Part shown: one piece after another, positions 29,794 to 38,369 of the stretch
Layout: each line of letters starts with the position of its first letter
Numbering within the stretch: position 1 is the first letter of the stretch
Source: CAWGJF01 sp963715745
Lineage (GTDB): Bacteria > Bacteroidota > Ignavibacteria > Ignavibacteriales > Ignavibacteriaceae
Length of the DNA stretch: 64,000 bases
Reading direction: 5' to 3'
Assembly (NCBI GenBank): GCA_963715745.1
Contig: OY970271.1
Coordinates: 3,224,001 to 3,288,000 of the forward strand
Notes under the pieces: model-generated
Seen by the model: only the letters and a program-made list of their open reading frames with translations
The model's database searches: none
Told to the model about the DNA's origin: nothing
Program-made: the position numbers and the translations under genes

Positions 29794-30130
29794 TTATTTT
29801 ACGTTTCTATTCAACCCCTCTGCAATTTCTTTAAAGCTCGCTAATCCTGCTTCAACGTTTTCAATTATTTCAAGTGCAAGCACATTTGGGTCAGGAAGGT
29901 TTTCGAGGTCAACGAGACTGTCATCTTTAAGCCAAAAAATATCAAGGTTGGTTTTATCACGGGCTCGGAATGTTTATTTTCCTATTATATGGTGGCTTTG
30001 AGGATTCGTCTGCCATTTTAAGAAATAGAAGATAGGTAAGTTGCTCAAAGTAATCGCCGTAGCTTACGCCGTCATCTCTTAATGTGTGACAGTAATTCCA
30101 GACTCTTTGAACGATTGATGCTGTTGTCAT
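29794..30130 (-). pseudogene. hsdM: hsdM remnant with large internal deletion
   Basis: The ATG at 30130 opens MTTASIVQRVWNYCHTLRDD, continuing to MADESSKPPYN: the start of a type I restriction-modification methylase. After about 50 codons the frame hits a stop. In the +1 frame the true C-terminus of the same family follows (RDKTNLDIFWLKDDSL, LENLPDP, FKEIAEGLNRNVK), ending at 29794. The middle, including the SAM and NPPY motifs, is gone (roughly 400 or more residues; junction near 29975). Its ATG overlaps the fic stop by 4 bp, so fic was part of the RM operon. Confidence 0.85.
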
Positions 30131-31269
30131 TCGTTATTCGTAAAAAGTTCATAGTAATCTTCAAACAAAAACAATCTGTTCCTCTTATATCCGGTCACTT
30201 CTTTTAGTATTCCCAGTTTTTCAAATTCCTGAATAATTGCATTTGCAGGTTTAGTAGTAACATTAAGCAAATTTTCAACATCTTTGACATTGATCAATGG
30301 TTTTCGATAAAGAAATGTAATCAACTTCTTTCCGTTATTTATTCGCTTTCCAAGTGATAGTAATTTAATCCCTTCAATATTTTCTTTCAGTCTTAATATT
30401 TCCCTGAAAGCAGCGATACCTTTATCCGAAGTTTCTATTACTGCCACAAGAAAAAATTTAATCCATTGAATCAGATTATTCGATGTGCGTACAAAAGTTA
30501 GATTGTCGTAATACAGAGATTTTCTTCTTTCAAAAAAATCAGAAAGGTATAATGTTGGCTTATCCAGCAAACTGGTAGAAACCAAATAAAGTGTTATCAT
30601 CAATCTGCCTAATCTTCCATTCCCATCAAGGAACGGATGAATTGTTTCAAACTGGTAATGAGCAATTGCAATCCTGATTAAATGAGGAATTTCAATTTTA
30701 TCATTGTGAATAAAACTTTCCAGGTCACTCATCAATTCAGATAACTCTGTATTTTGGGGTGGAATAAATACCGCATCTTTTAAAGAGGCACCCCCAATCC
30801 AATTTTGACTTGTGCGATACTCGCCTGGCATTTTAGATTCGCCGCGCACTCCTTCAAGCAAAATTTTATGCGCATCTTTTACAAGTCTTATTGAAAGCGG
30901 TATATCTTTTAACTTTTCAATAGAATAGTTTAGCGCTTTAATATAGTTCTGAACTTCTTGCCAGTCATCTCGTTTCTCCGGTGCAATTTCGTCCAATGAA
31001 AGTAATGCTTCGTCAACACCTGTCCTGGTGCCTTCAATTTTGCTGGATGTCGTTGCTTCTTTTATCACGTGCATTGCAATAAAAAAATCTATGTCCGGAA
31101 CGTAAAGTGAAAAGGCATTTAACTCTCCAAGCTTCTTATTTGCCTCAGCAAGCAGAGTATTGATTTTAGGATCCTTCCAGGTCCATTCGAGATTTACCTT
31201 CGATGGCGAGAAGCTTTTATATTGATACTGCTGGATATATTGACCAGCTTTGAAATCAGTTAAATCCAT
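30127..31269 (-). CDS. Fic family AMPylation-type protein with winged-helix C-terminus
   Basis: 380 residues. The Fic core motif IHPFLDGNGRLGRL is intact near residue 212. The N-terminal segment TSSKIEGT near residue 73 matches the auto-inhibitory (S/T)xxxE(G/N) helix of class II Fic proteins. The C-terminus (about 300-380) looks like a winged-helix DNA-binding domain. The family transfers AMP or related groups to protein hydroxyls. The gene sits between hsdS and hsdM remnants and overlaps hsdM by 4 bp, a common companion of type I RM loci. It appears intact while the RM genes do not. Confidence 0.9.
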   Translation of the reverse strand: MDLTDFKAGQYIQQYQYKSFSPSKVNLEWTWKDPKINTLLAEANKKLGELNAFSLYVPDIDFFIAMHVIKEATTSSKIEGTRTGVDEALLSLDEIAPEKRDDWQEVQNYIKALNYSIEKLKDIPLSIRLVKDAHKILLEGVRGESKMPGEYRTSQNWIGGASLKDAVFIPPQNTELSELMSDLESFIHNDKIEIPHLIRIAIAHYQFETIHPFLDGNGRLGRLMITLYLVSTSLLDKPTLYLSDFFERRKSLYYDNLTFVRTSNNLIQWIKFFLVAVIETSDKGIAAFREILRLKENIEGIKLLSLGKRINNGKKLITFLYRKPLINVKDVENLLNVTTKPANAIIQEFEKLGILKEVTGYKRNRLFLFEDYYELFTNNE

Positions 31270-31506
31270 TATTTTCTCTTTTAGCCTCCATTAAGATAAT
31301 TTATAATGGACTTTAAGCCGTATTGGGCCATTAAGATCAAACTTTGAAGAGTTTCCTTAATTATGTCAATATATAATTAAACCGGCTTAATTATGAACCA
31401 AACCAGCACCAACTCCGCTTCAATAATTAAAAATGTAAAATTTATAATTAACAATTTACTTTCTTTATTTAATTATTCATTCTTCATTGTTAATTGTTAA
31501 TTTCTC

Positions 31507-31758
31507 TCAGACCAGTTTCTTCCTAAATGCCGGGCTCAAAATGCTTTGTCTCAGTAACTCCGACTTAACCAGAGAATCATCTATCGCTTTTTCAAGATTG
31601 TCTGCTTCTGAAAAACGCTTTTCTATTTCTTCTACGATTTGGGTTTGTTGTGCGAATGGTGGGAGCATTATTTCATATGGATAAATTTTTGCACCTGATA
31701 CTACCGGTTGTGCAGTACTTACTGAAAGTTTATTCAAGCGGTTTTGAATTGTACTCAC
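31507..31758 (-). pseudogene. hsdS: hsdS C-terminal remnant
   Basis: About 80 codons matching the end of a type I specificity subunit: IMLPPFAQQTQIVEEIEKRF, then the coiled-coil AIDDSLVKSELLRQSILS. Both target-recognition domains are missing. A TAA stop lies in frame just upstream (near 31765) and the cobalamin riboswitch begins within 50 bp, so the 5' part has been lost. Not a functional gene. Confidence 0.8.
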
Positions 31759-31798
31759 CTTCGCTTATCTTGAATTAGTTCTTTCAAAAATTGTTTAC

Positions 31799-31955
31799 GG
31801 TGTCTCTGCCCTGACTTCTGCGGGGTAAAGAGAAATCATAGGGAAGTCCGGTGGAAATCCGGCGCTGTCGCGCAACTGTGAAATAATGTAGAATTGCAAC
31901 ATTATAAATTCTTAGTTATAAATTATACATTATTAAAGCCAGGAGACCTGCCGTA
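31799..31955 (+). ncRNA. Cobalamin riboswitch aptamer
   Basis: The conserved core is plain: GGGAAGTCCGGTGGAAATCC at 31841-31860, GGCGCTGTCGCGCAACTGTG directly after, then AAGCCAGGAGACCTGCC at 31936-31952. These match the B12-box and core junctions of the AdoCbl-class aptamer. It precedes a BtuB-like receptor, the usual target. Binding of B12 should turn expression off. Confidence 0.95.
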
Positions 31956-32037
31956 AATGTACTTAATCAACCTTCGCGGGCGAGGTTAGGTTAACGACCA
32001 GCTCAGGCTCTTCGTTTTAACAAACCAAATTCACTGC

Positions 32038-32072
32038 GAAGTTACTTTCATTTTTTATTCAGGAGTAACTTC
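32038..32072 (+). promoter_or_regulatory. RBS-sequestering hairpin: expression platform of the B12 riboswitch
   Basis: A perfect 9-bp inverted repeat, GAAGTTACT at 32038-32046 and AGTAACTTC at 32064-32072, ends one base before the receptor ATG at 32074. The ribosome site AGGAG (32061-32065) lies at its edge. Closing the stem would block translation, so control is probably at initiation rather than termination; no T-run follows. Confidence 0.65.
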
Positions 32073-32073
32073 A

Positions 32074-34026
32074 ATGATTTCTAAACTCAAATTTATTTTT
32101 TGTCTTCTCCCCTTTCTCAACCTTACGGCACAGCAAAGTTCTCAAATAAGTAAGGATACTTCCGGAATTTATAAACTGTCTGATGTTGTAATTTCTGCAA
32201 CGCGTACAAAAACAAGCACGTTGGAGCTTGCAAATTCAATTACAGTTATTGACTCTGCTGAGATTGCAGACCGTAATGCACTTAATCTTTCGGAACTTTT
32301 AAAAACTGAATACGGAATGGGTCAAACCACAACCGGAAGCTTTGGTGCATTAACAACATTAAATATTCGGGGTGCAAATGCCGGCCACACCCTTGTTCTT
32401 ATAGATGGCATCGAAATGAATATGCCGAGTGACAATCAGCTTATTTATGATTTTGGTATACTTCCGACTGAATCTATAGAAAAAGTTGAAATACTCAGAG
32501 GTCCCCAAAGCACATTATATGGTTCGGATGCTGCTGCTGGAGTAATTAATATCACTACCAGAAAAGGTTCAGGTAGTGGAAGACTGCAACTTTTAGCCGA
32601 AGGTGGTTCATATTCTACTTCCCTTTTTAATTCAACTTTGGACGGAAGTTTGAACAAATTTGATTACCTGTTTTCTTATTCGAATAAAAGTACCCGCGGT
32701 TTTTCTTCCGCAGGTGAAAAATATGGAAACACTGAAAAAGATGGATCGTTAATAAACAACTTCAGTTCAAGATTAGGATACAAATTATTAAATAATTTAG
32801 ATGTGAATTTTTTCTTCCGTTATAACAAAGCAGAAAATGATCTTGACCAGTATGGGGGTCTTAATGGTGATGATCCCACTTATGTTTATGATATGAATGA
32901 ATTTTCAGGCAGACTTGAAGCGGATTTAAATATCTTTGACGGATTGTGGCACCAGAAAATCGGTGGTTCAATTCTTAAAAATGTAAGAGATTATAGTTTC
33001 GATTCAACTTCAGCTATAAATCCTTTTTCATCTACAAGCACTTATGATGGCAGAAAAATAAAGTTCGACTGGCAGAATGATTTTAATATTTCAGAGCAAT
33101 ATATAATTACCTTTGGTGTTGAAGCCGAGCGTGAAGAAGTTGCAACTGAATATTTTTCTTTTTCATCACAGTTTGGAAACTATACAAGCATAATTCCAAA
33201 AACAGACGTCTCAACATCAGGAGTCTATTTACAAAACCAGTTTAAGTTGTTCAGAGATTTTTTTACTACACTTGGTTTAAGATATGATAATCATGAAAAA
33301 TTCGGTGGGGAGTTCACTTATAGAATTGCTCCGGCATATATTTTCTGGCAGACGGGCACCAAAATAAAGGCAACAGTGGGAACAGGATTTAAGGCTCCTT
33401 CTGTCTTTTATCTTTATGATCCTGTTTATGGAAATGAAAATTTAATCCCTGAAAGAAACTTTGGATGGGATATTGGAATTGAACAATATCTTTGGACTGA
33501 AGGAGTTTCATTTGGTGTAACTTATTTCAACAACCAGTTTTCTGATTTGATTGCACTGGATGCTAATTTTAAATCGGTAAATATTGATAAAGCAAAAACT
33601 GAAGGGGTTGAAATTTTCGTTTCAGCAAAGGTAATTCCTGAAGTTACAATAAAATCAAATTACACATTTCTTTCTGCAAAAGATAAAAGTAAAGGCTCTG
33701 CTGAGTATGATTTGCCATTACTTCGAAGACCTGAAAATAAGATTGATTTTTTGTTGATGGTAAATCCGTTTAATAAACTAAATATAAACCTGGAAACTAT
33801 TTATGTCGGTAAAAGAGAGGATAAAATTTTTACAGGATTTACTTCACAAAGAGTGAAGCTCGACCCATATACTTTGGTCAATATTTCAGCAAATTTTAAT
33901 CTTTTTGATTTTATGAAATTATTCGGTAGAGTAGAAAACCTTTTTGATGTTGAATATGAAGAAATCTTCGGTTTTGGAACTCCCGGAATATCAGCTTATG
34001 GAGGAGTAAAGTTTAATATTAATTAA
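32074..34026 (+). CDS. btuB: TonB-dependent outer-membrane receptor, BtuB-like vitamin B12 transporter
   Basis: 650 residues. Signal peptide 1-19 (ending NLTAQ), plug domain about 35-150 (VVISATRTKTS, LNIRGANAGHTLVLIDGIEM, VEILRGPQSTLYGSDAAAGVINI), then a 22-strand-type barrel ending in aromatic VKFNIN. The upstream cobalamin riboswitch assigns the substrate as cobalamin or a related corrinoid. Energy would come from TonB-ExbBD encoded elsewhere. Length is normal for the family. Confidence 0.92.
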   Translation: MISKLKFIFCLLPFLNLTAQQSSQISKDTSGIYKLSDVVISATRTKTSTLELANSITVIDSAEIADRNALNLSELLKTEYGMGQTTTGSFGALTTLNIRGANAGHTLVLIDGIEMNMPSDNQLIYDFGILPTESIEKVEILRGPQSTLYGSDAAAGVINITTRKGSGSGRLQLLAEGGSYSTSLFNSTLDGSLNKFDYLFSYSNKSTRGFSSAGEKYGNTEKDGSLINNFSSRLGYKLLNNLDVNFFFRYNKAENDLDQYGGLNGDDPTYVYDMNEFSGRLEADLNIFDGLWHQKIGGSILKNVRDYSFDSTSAINPFSSTSTYDGRKIKFDWQNDFNISEQYIITFGVEAEREEVATEYFSFSSQFGNYTSIIPKTDVSTSGVYLQNQFKLFRDFFTTLGLRYDNHEKFGGEFTYRIAPAYIFWQTGTKIKATVGTGFKAPSVFYLYDPVYGNENLIPERNFGWDIGIEQYLWTEGVSFGVTYFNNQFSDLIALDANFKSVNIDKAKTEGVEIFVSAKVIPEVTIKSNYTFLSAKDKSKGSAEYDLPLLRRPENKIDFLLMVNPFNKLNINLETIYVGKREDKIFTGFTSQRVKLDPYTLVNISANFNLFDFMKLFGRVENLFDVEYEEIFGFGTPGISAYGGVKFNIN

Positions 34027-34123
34027 TTACTTTGAAAACTTTTTTATTAATAATTATCTTTGAACCAGTTATAATAAACTAAATCATTTTAATAATGATT
34101 AGATTTTAAGAAAGGAAAACTAA

Positions 34124-34648
34124 ATGAAAAATTTAAAGCCTGGATTCTGGCTAATTACTTTGATGGTTGTTGCTGCAGCTTTTGTGAGATTGATTCCACA
34201 TCCGCCTAACTTTGCACCTATTGCTGCAATTGCTTTATTTGGCGGAGCTTATTATTCAAAAAAATCTTTTGCCTACCTGATTCCGATATCAGCAATGTTC
34301 GTTACTGATTTGATTCTTGGATTCCATTCAGCAATGTGGGCTGTTTATTTAAGCTTTATATTCATCGTTGCAATTGGAATGATAATGATAAAAAAGAAAA
34401 ATGTGAAAAACGTTGTGCTTGCTTCCTTAATATCTTCAGTTCTGTTTTTTGTTTTAACTAACTTTGCGGTATGGTTAAGCGGTATGACATATCCAATGAA
34501 CTTAGTTGGTTTAGGAGCCTGTTTTACTGCAGCTATTCCTTTTTTCCAGAACACATTAATTGGTGATCTGGTTTTTACCGGTGCGATGTTTGGAATTTAT
34601 GAACTTGCTAAAGTTAAATTCCCGCAGCTTGCAGAAGTAAAAGCCTAA
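34124..34648 (+). CDS. DUF6580 family membrane protein, candidate B12 uptake component
   Basis: 174 residues with five to six membrane helices and the N-terminal signature FVRLIPHPPNFAPIAAIALFGGAYY. This family resembles ECF-transporter S-components in size and topology. It sits about 100 bp after btuB with its own AAGGAAAA ribosome site and no terminator between, so it may share the B12 riboswitch. Inner-membrane passage of cobalamin is a reasonable inference; no other B12 transport gene is in the window. Confidence 0.75.
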   Translation: MKNLKPGFWLITLMVVAAAFVRLIPHPPNFAPIAAIALFGGAYYSKKSFAYLIPISAMFVTDLILGFHSAMWAVYLSFIFIVAIGMIMIKKKNVKNVVLASLISSVLFFVLTNFAVWLSGMTYPMNLVGLGACFTAAIPFFQNTLIGDLVFTGAMFGIYELAKVKFPQLAEVKA

Positions 34649-34669
34649 TAAATTATTATAAATTACTTA

Positions 34670-34699
34670 AACCCGATCCTGCTTACGGATTGGGTTTTT
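34670..34699 (+). terminator. Rho-independent terminator of the btuB/DUF6580 unit
   Basis: A 10-bp stem with one G-T pair (AACCCGATCC and GGATTGGGTT, seven-base loop) is followed by TTTTTATTT. It lies 21 bp after the DUF6580 stop. Confidence 0.85.
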
Positions 34700-34712
34700 A
34701 TTTATAAATGAA

Positions 34713-35468
34713 ATGAAAATTCCATTATTAATTGATTTTGATGGTGTTCTTAAAATCGGTAGTGAACCAGCAAAAGGAATAAATGAATTCCTGAATTATA
34801 TAAATGAAAAAGACATTCCTGCGCACATTATCAGCAACTCTACTTTAAGAACTTCTGAAGATATAAAATCATTTTTTATTTCAAGGAATATCAAACTGCA
34901 AATCCCTTCGATGACTGCCGCCGAAGTAACTTTGCATTACGTAAAATCAAACTATACTAAAGTTGCTGTCTATTGTACTGATTCAATTAAAAAACTTTTT
35001 TCTGAATTCCTGGATTACAAAAATCCGCAAGCTGTAGTTGTTGGAGATAATGGTGAAAACTGGAGTTACAATATGCTGAATGAAATATTCGGCTTTGTAA
35101 ATTCCGGTGCTGATTTTATTGCAATGCAGAAGAATAAATTCTGGTACCCTGAAGGTGATATTCCAAAACTTGATGCCGGCTCATTCATAAAAGCAATAGA
35201 ATACGCAGCCGGTAAAGAAGCAAAACTGATTGGTAAGCCATCACCAATCTATTTTCATACAGCATTGAATAATTTGGGTTATCTGAAGAATCACGAATTT
35301 TTAATGCTTGGAGACGATGTTGAAAGTGATATTGAAGGAGCTAAAAACGCAGGTGGAAAAGGAATCCTGATTTATACCGGCAAAACCAAATATCCACTTT
35401 CGCCGGATACAAAAATAAAACCGGATTATGAAGCAATGGATTTAGACGAAGTAATAAAATTGCTGTAA
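34713..35468 (+). CDS. HAD superfamily phosphatase (NagD/IIA type)
   Basis: 251 residues. HAD motif I LIDFDGVLK (nucleophile Asp8, acid Asp10), motif II IISNSTLRT, motif III lysine in LIGKPSPIYF near 175, motif IV GDDVESDIEGAKNAGG near 205. A C2a cap lies between motifs II and III, as in NagD-like enzymes that dephosphorylate small phosphorylated metabolites. Specific substrate not visible. The ATG is 14 bp after the preceding terminator's T-run. Confidence 0.88.
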   Translation: MKIPLLIDFDGVLKIGSEPAKGINEFLNYINEKDIPAHIISNSTLRTSEDIKSFFISRNIKLQIPSMTAAEVTLHYVKSNYTKVAVYCTDSIKKLFSEFLDYKNPQAVVVGDNGENWSYNMLNEIFGFVNSGADFIAMQKNKFWYPEGDIPKLDAGSFIKAIEYAAGKEAKLIGKPSPIYFHTALNNLGYLKNHEFLMLGDDVESDIEGAKNAGGKGILIYTGKTKYPLSPDTKIKPDYEAMDLDEVIKLL

Positions 35469-35487
35469 ATGATCTATTAGAATCGGA

Positions 35488-36552
35488 TTAATTCCTGGAG
35501 TTTTCACCTCTCCTTAAAGCTATCAGAATAATTTTCTTTAAAGCCTGGGCATAAGATAAGCCTGCCGCGCCTGCTGATCTCATAAATCCCGCACCATCTG
35601 TCAAATCGGGATTTGGGTTAACTTCAAGCACATACAATTTTTTTTCTTTAGATAAACGAATATCCACGCGCGCATAATCCCTGCATCCCATTACTTTAAA
35701 GGCTTTTAAGGCTATTTCTTTTGCGCGTTCATCTATTTTTTTCGGTAATTTGGCTGGACATTTTGGAATTGTTTTATGATAAGATTCATGATGCGGATCC
35801 CATTTTGCCTGATACGAAACGATGTTGTAAAGATGATCCGGCATCATGCTGAAATCAATTTCACTTATTGGCAGCACTCTTAATCTTTTATCTCCGATAA
35901 CTGCAACATTCAATTCTCTTCCTTCAATAAACTCTTCCACTAATACAGGCTGATCAAAATACTTTATCACATAATGAATTCTTTCTTTTAATTCTTTTGC
36001 TGAATTCACAATTGAATCATTCTCAATTCCGACACTTGCATCTTCAAGAGATGGTTTAACCAGCAATGGGTATTTTAAAGAATGGTTATACCTGCTAAGT
36101 TTCTTTTTTGTAATAAAATAACTCGGGATTCTTATCCCGTTTGAACCAAGTAGTCTTTTCGCCATAACTTTATTCTGGCAGTTTGCCAGTGCCATTGCCG
36201 GTGCCCCGGTATATGGAATACCAAGCAGTTCATAAATCCCGACTATGTTCATTTCCAGCAATGAATTTTCCCTGAAAATTTCCACAAAGTTGAAAATTAC
36301 ATCCGGCTTCTTGCTCTTAAGACTTTCCAGCAGTTTATTTATGTTATCTTTAATATTAAGAGTATATGTTTCAAAGCCTAATTTGTTTAGTTTTTGCGCC
36401 AAAATCTTATATTCTTCCATAGGTGTAAGGTCTTCCACCTCAAAGTAAGGGACAAACTGTGTAGTTGGCTCCACCGCTTTATCATTTTTCACATAAAGTT
36501 CCGGAGAGGGTTCGTTATAAATTACAGCAACTTTTAATTTTCTTGTTTCCAT
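35488..36552 (-). CDS. ATP-grasp ligase (D-Ala-D-Ala ligase-like)
   Basis: 354 residues. The N-terminal preATP-grasp part begins KVAVIYNEPSPE. The ATP-grasp domain runs about 135-345: PLLVKPSLEDASVGI for the nucleotide loop, VLVEEFIEGRELNVAVIGD, and the metal-binding end VLEVNPNPDL. Length and motifs fit the D-Ala-D-Ala ligase family, but the enzyme is not an obvious Ddl and may join another amino acid or peptide. It is divergent from a C39-like peptidase gene, a pairing that could mean peptide synthesis and trimming (inference). Confidence 0.85.
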   Translation of the reverse strand: METRKLKVAVIYNEPSPELYVKNDKAVEPTTQFVPYFEVEDLTPMEEYKILAQKLNKLGFETYTLNIKDNINKLLESLKSKKPDVIFNFVEIFRENSLLEMNIVGIYELLGIPYTGAPAMALANCQNKVMAKRLLGSNGIRIPSYFITKKKLSRYNHSLKYPLLVKPSLEDASVGIENDSIVNSAKELKERIHYVIKYFDQPVLVEEFIEGRELNVAVIGDKRLRVLPISEIDFSMMPDHLYNIVSYQAKWDPHHESYHKTIPKCPAKLPKKIDERAKEIALKAFKVMGCRDYARVDIRLSKEKKLYVLEVNPNPDLTDGAGFMRSAGAAGLSYAQALKKIILIALRRGENSRN

Positions 36553-36648
36553 ACAACAAAATTAAAGAAAAAATTTTAAAAGGCGGGTTTTATTAATGAA
36601 ATAGTATATTGAATTCATTAGATTAGTTTCCCTATTTAAAAGAAATAT

Positions 36649-37485
36649 ATGAGCTTCTATCCTCAACCAAACGAATATCAGTGTGGTCCTTTCGCACTCA
36701 AGTATGCATTAGTAATGCTTGGTAAATTTGAGAGTGAAAGAGAAATTGCAAAAAAAGCCGGAAGCAATTGGTGGAATGGTACAGATGAAATTGGTCTGGC
36801 AAAAGCTGCAAAGCGCTATGATTGTAAGATGAAATATTTTCGTCGTGAAACCGGACCTGACGGCATTAAAGTTTTAATTCAACATCTTAAAAAAGGTTAC
36901 CCTTGTGTTTTAAGTGTTGATAACTGGGAACACTGGTTTACTGTTGTGAACTGGCAGCAGGGTAAATTTATTGTAATTGATAGTTTGTTCGATAAAGTTA
37001 TTGTGGTCTATTCTGCAAGACAGTTGACTAAAAGGTGGAAGTATATTGACCCGGATAATGAATTTAAAAGTTTTGATGGCTACGCATTAATTCCGGAATT
37101 CAAAATAAAGGCACGTGCAAAATTTACTCTTGCAAAAGCAAGATATGTAATGAAGCAGAAAAACTCTGATCTTGCACGAAAGTGGGATACTTACTTTAAC
37201 GATCTTACTGCAATCTGTAAACCTTTAACTGCATCTTCAATTCACACAATTTCATTCGGTGAATTTTTAAGAAGGTATGAAAAAATATTAATTGAAGAAG
37301 TGGCCGACTGGCATGGCTCACCTTCTTACAATGAATTAAGACACATACTTAATAATATGAAGTTTGTTGCAGATGCATATAATCTGGTTATTCATATTGA
37401 TGAGCATAAGAAAGTTCTTGTTGATGTTGCTGCAATCCTGATGATGTATGCCTGCGGCAAATATGGAATGAGTAAAATTTATTGA
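36649..37485 (+). CDS. C39-like cysteine peptidase domain protein
   Basis: 278 residues, no signal peptide. Residues about 1-130 show a papain-like C39 layout: catalytic Cys in EYQCGPFALKYAL (near 12), His in WEHWFTVVNW and Asp in FIVIDSLF. Residues about 140-278 are helical and unrecognised (KARAKFTLAKARYVMKQ, HGSPSYNELRHILNNM). No transporter is attached, unlike bacteriocin C39 exporters. It starts 96 bp from the divergent ATP-grasp gene and is followed 6 bp later by an isochorismatase-family gene. Confidence 0.75.
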   Translation: MSFYPQPNEYQCGPFALKYALVMLGKFESEREIAKKAGSNWWNGTDEIGLAKAAKRYDCKMKYFRRETGPDGIKVLIQHLKKGYPCVLSVDNWEHWFTVVNWQQGKFIVIDSLFDKVIVVYSARQLTKRWKYIDPDNEFKSFDGYALIPEFKIKARAKFTLAKARYVMKQKNSDLARKWDTYFNDLTAICKPLTASSIHTISFGEFLRRYEKILIEEVADWHGSPSYNELRHILNNMKFVADAYNLVIHIDEHKKVLVDVAAILMMYACGKYGMSKIY

Positions 37486-37491
37486 TTAGAA

Positions 37492-38058
37492 ATGAATGAC
37501 GTAAAGAGATTCAATAAACTTCTCCTGCCTGATAAATGCATTCTTTTAATAATTGATATACAGGAAAAAATTCTTCCTGTAATTAAAGATAATCAGCAGG
37601 TTGTATCAAATACTTTAAAACTTATTAAAGGTTTTAAAGTTCTGAATATTCCTGTTTTTTATACCGAGCAATATCCCAAAGGTCTTGGTCATACTTTAAT
37701 TGAAATTAAAAACGAACTTGGTAATTCAGAACTTTTTGAAAAAATGTCTTTCAGTTGCATTGGAGCCAACAATCTATTTATAAGATTAAATGAACTAAAA
37801 AGAAACCAGATTATTGTATGTGGAATTGAAGCCCACGTTTGTGTTCAGCAAACAGTGCTTGATCTATTGGCAAATGATTACCAGGTTAATGTTGCCGCAG
37901 ATGCTGTTTCATCTAGAAAGGAAAAAGACTATTCTGTTGCTTTGAAAAGAATGGAAAATCACGGTGCAGAAATAACAACAACAGAATCAATTCTTTTTGA
38001 ACTTTTGAATATCTGTGGGACCGACCAGTTCAAGCAGATTAGCAAAATTGTAAAATAA
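37492..38058 (+). CDS. Isochorismatase-family cysteine hydrolase
   Basis: 188 residues. The catalytic triad pattern is present: Asp in LLIIDIQEKI (near 21), Lys in the EKMSFSC region and Cys in VCGIEAHVCVQQT (near 121). Family members hydrolyse C-N bonds (for example nicotinamide, ureidoacrylate) or vinyl ethers. The substrate cannot be told; the closest feel is the YcaC/ribonuclease-like group. Six bases after the C39-like gene, so probably the same transcript. Confidence 0.88.
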   Translation: MNDVKRFNKLLLPDKCILLIIDIQEKILPVIKDNQQVVSNTLKLIKGFKVLNIPVFYTEQYPKGLGHTLIEIKNELGNSELFEKMSFSCIGANNLFIRLNELKRNQIIVCGIEAHVCVQQTVLDLLANDYQVNVAADAVSSRKEKDYSVALKRMENHGAEITTTESILFELLNICGTDQFKQISKIVK

Positions 38059-38369
38059 TTTTCCACTATTCCAATTCTTTAATAAACATCAATTATTCCT
38101 AACATTAAAATTTTATTTAATGTTTATAAAAACAGTATAAATTCAAATAAAATTTGCCGCTATTTTTGTCTCACTCTGGCTAAATTCCTGTTCTGAAACA
38201 GCTAAAAAAATTGCTTTTTAGTAAGTATTTCCAATATTTTCAGGTAATATTTACTATTTATTTAATAAGCTAAATAATTCTAAAGTTTAACCGAATATTA
38301 ATATTATGGCATAACGGTTGAGGAAAGCGGGAAGCAAAGATAAAACTGTAATAAAAATATTCCCGTTAA
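38059..38369. other. 311-bp non-coding region before a TPR gene
   Basis: AT-rich and without a credible ORF. A 9-bp hairpin (AACATTAAA/TTTAATGTT, 38101-38124) follows the isochorismatase gene but has no good T-run, so it is at best a weak terminator. I see nothing else definable. Confidence 0.4.
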
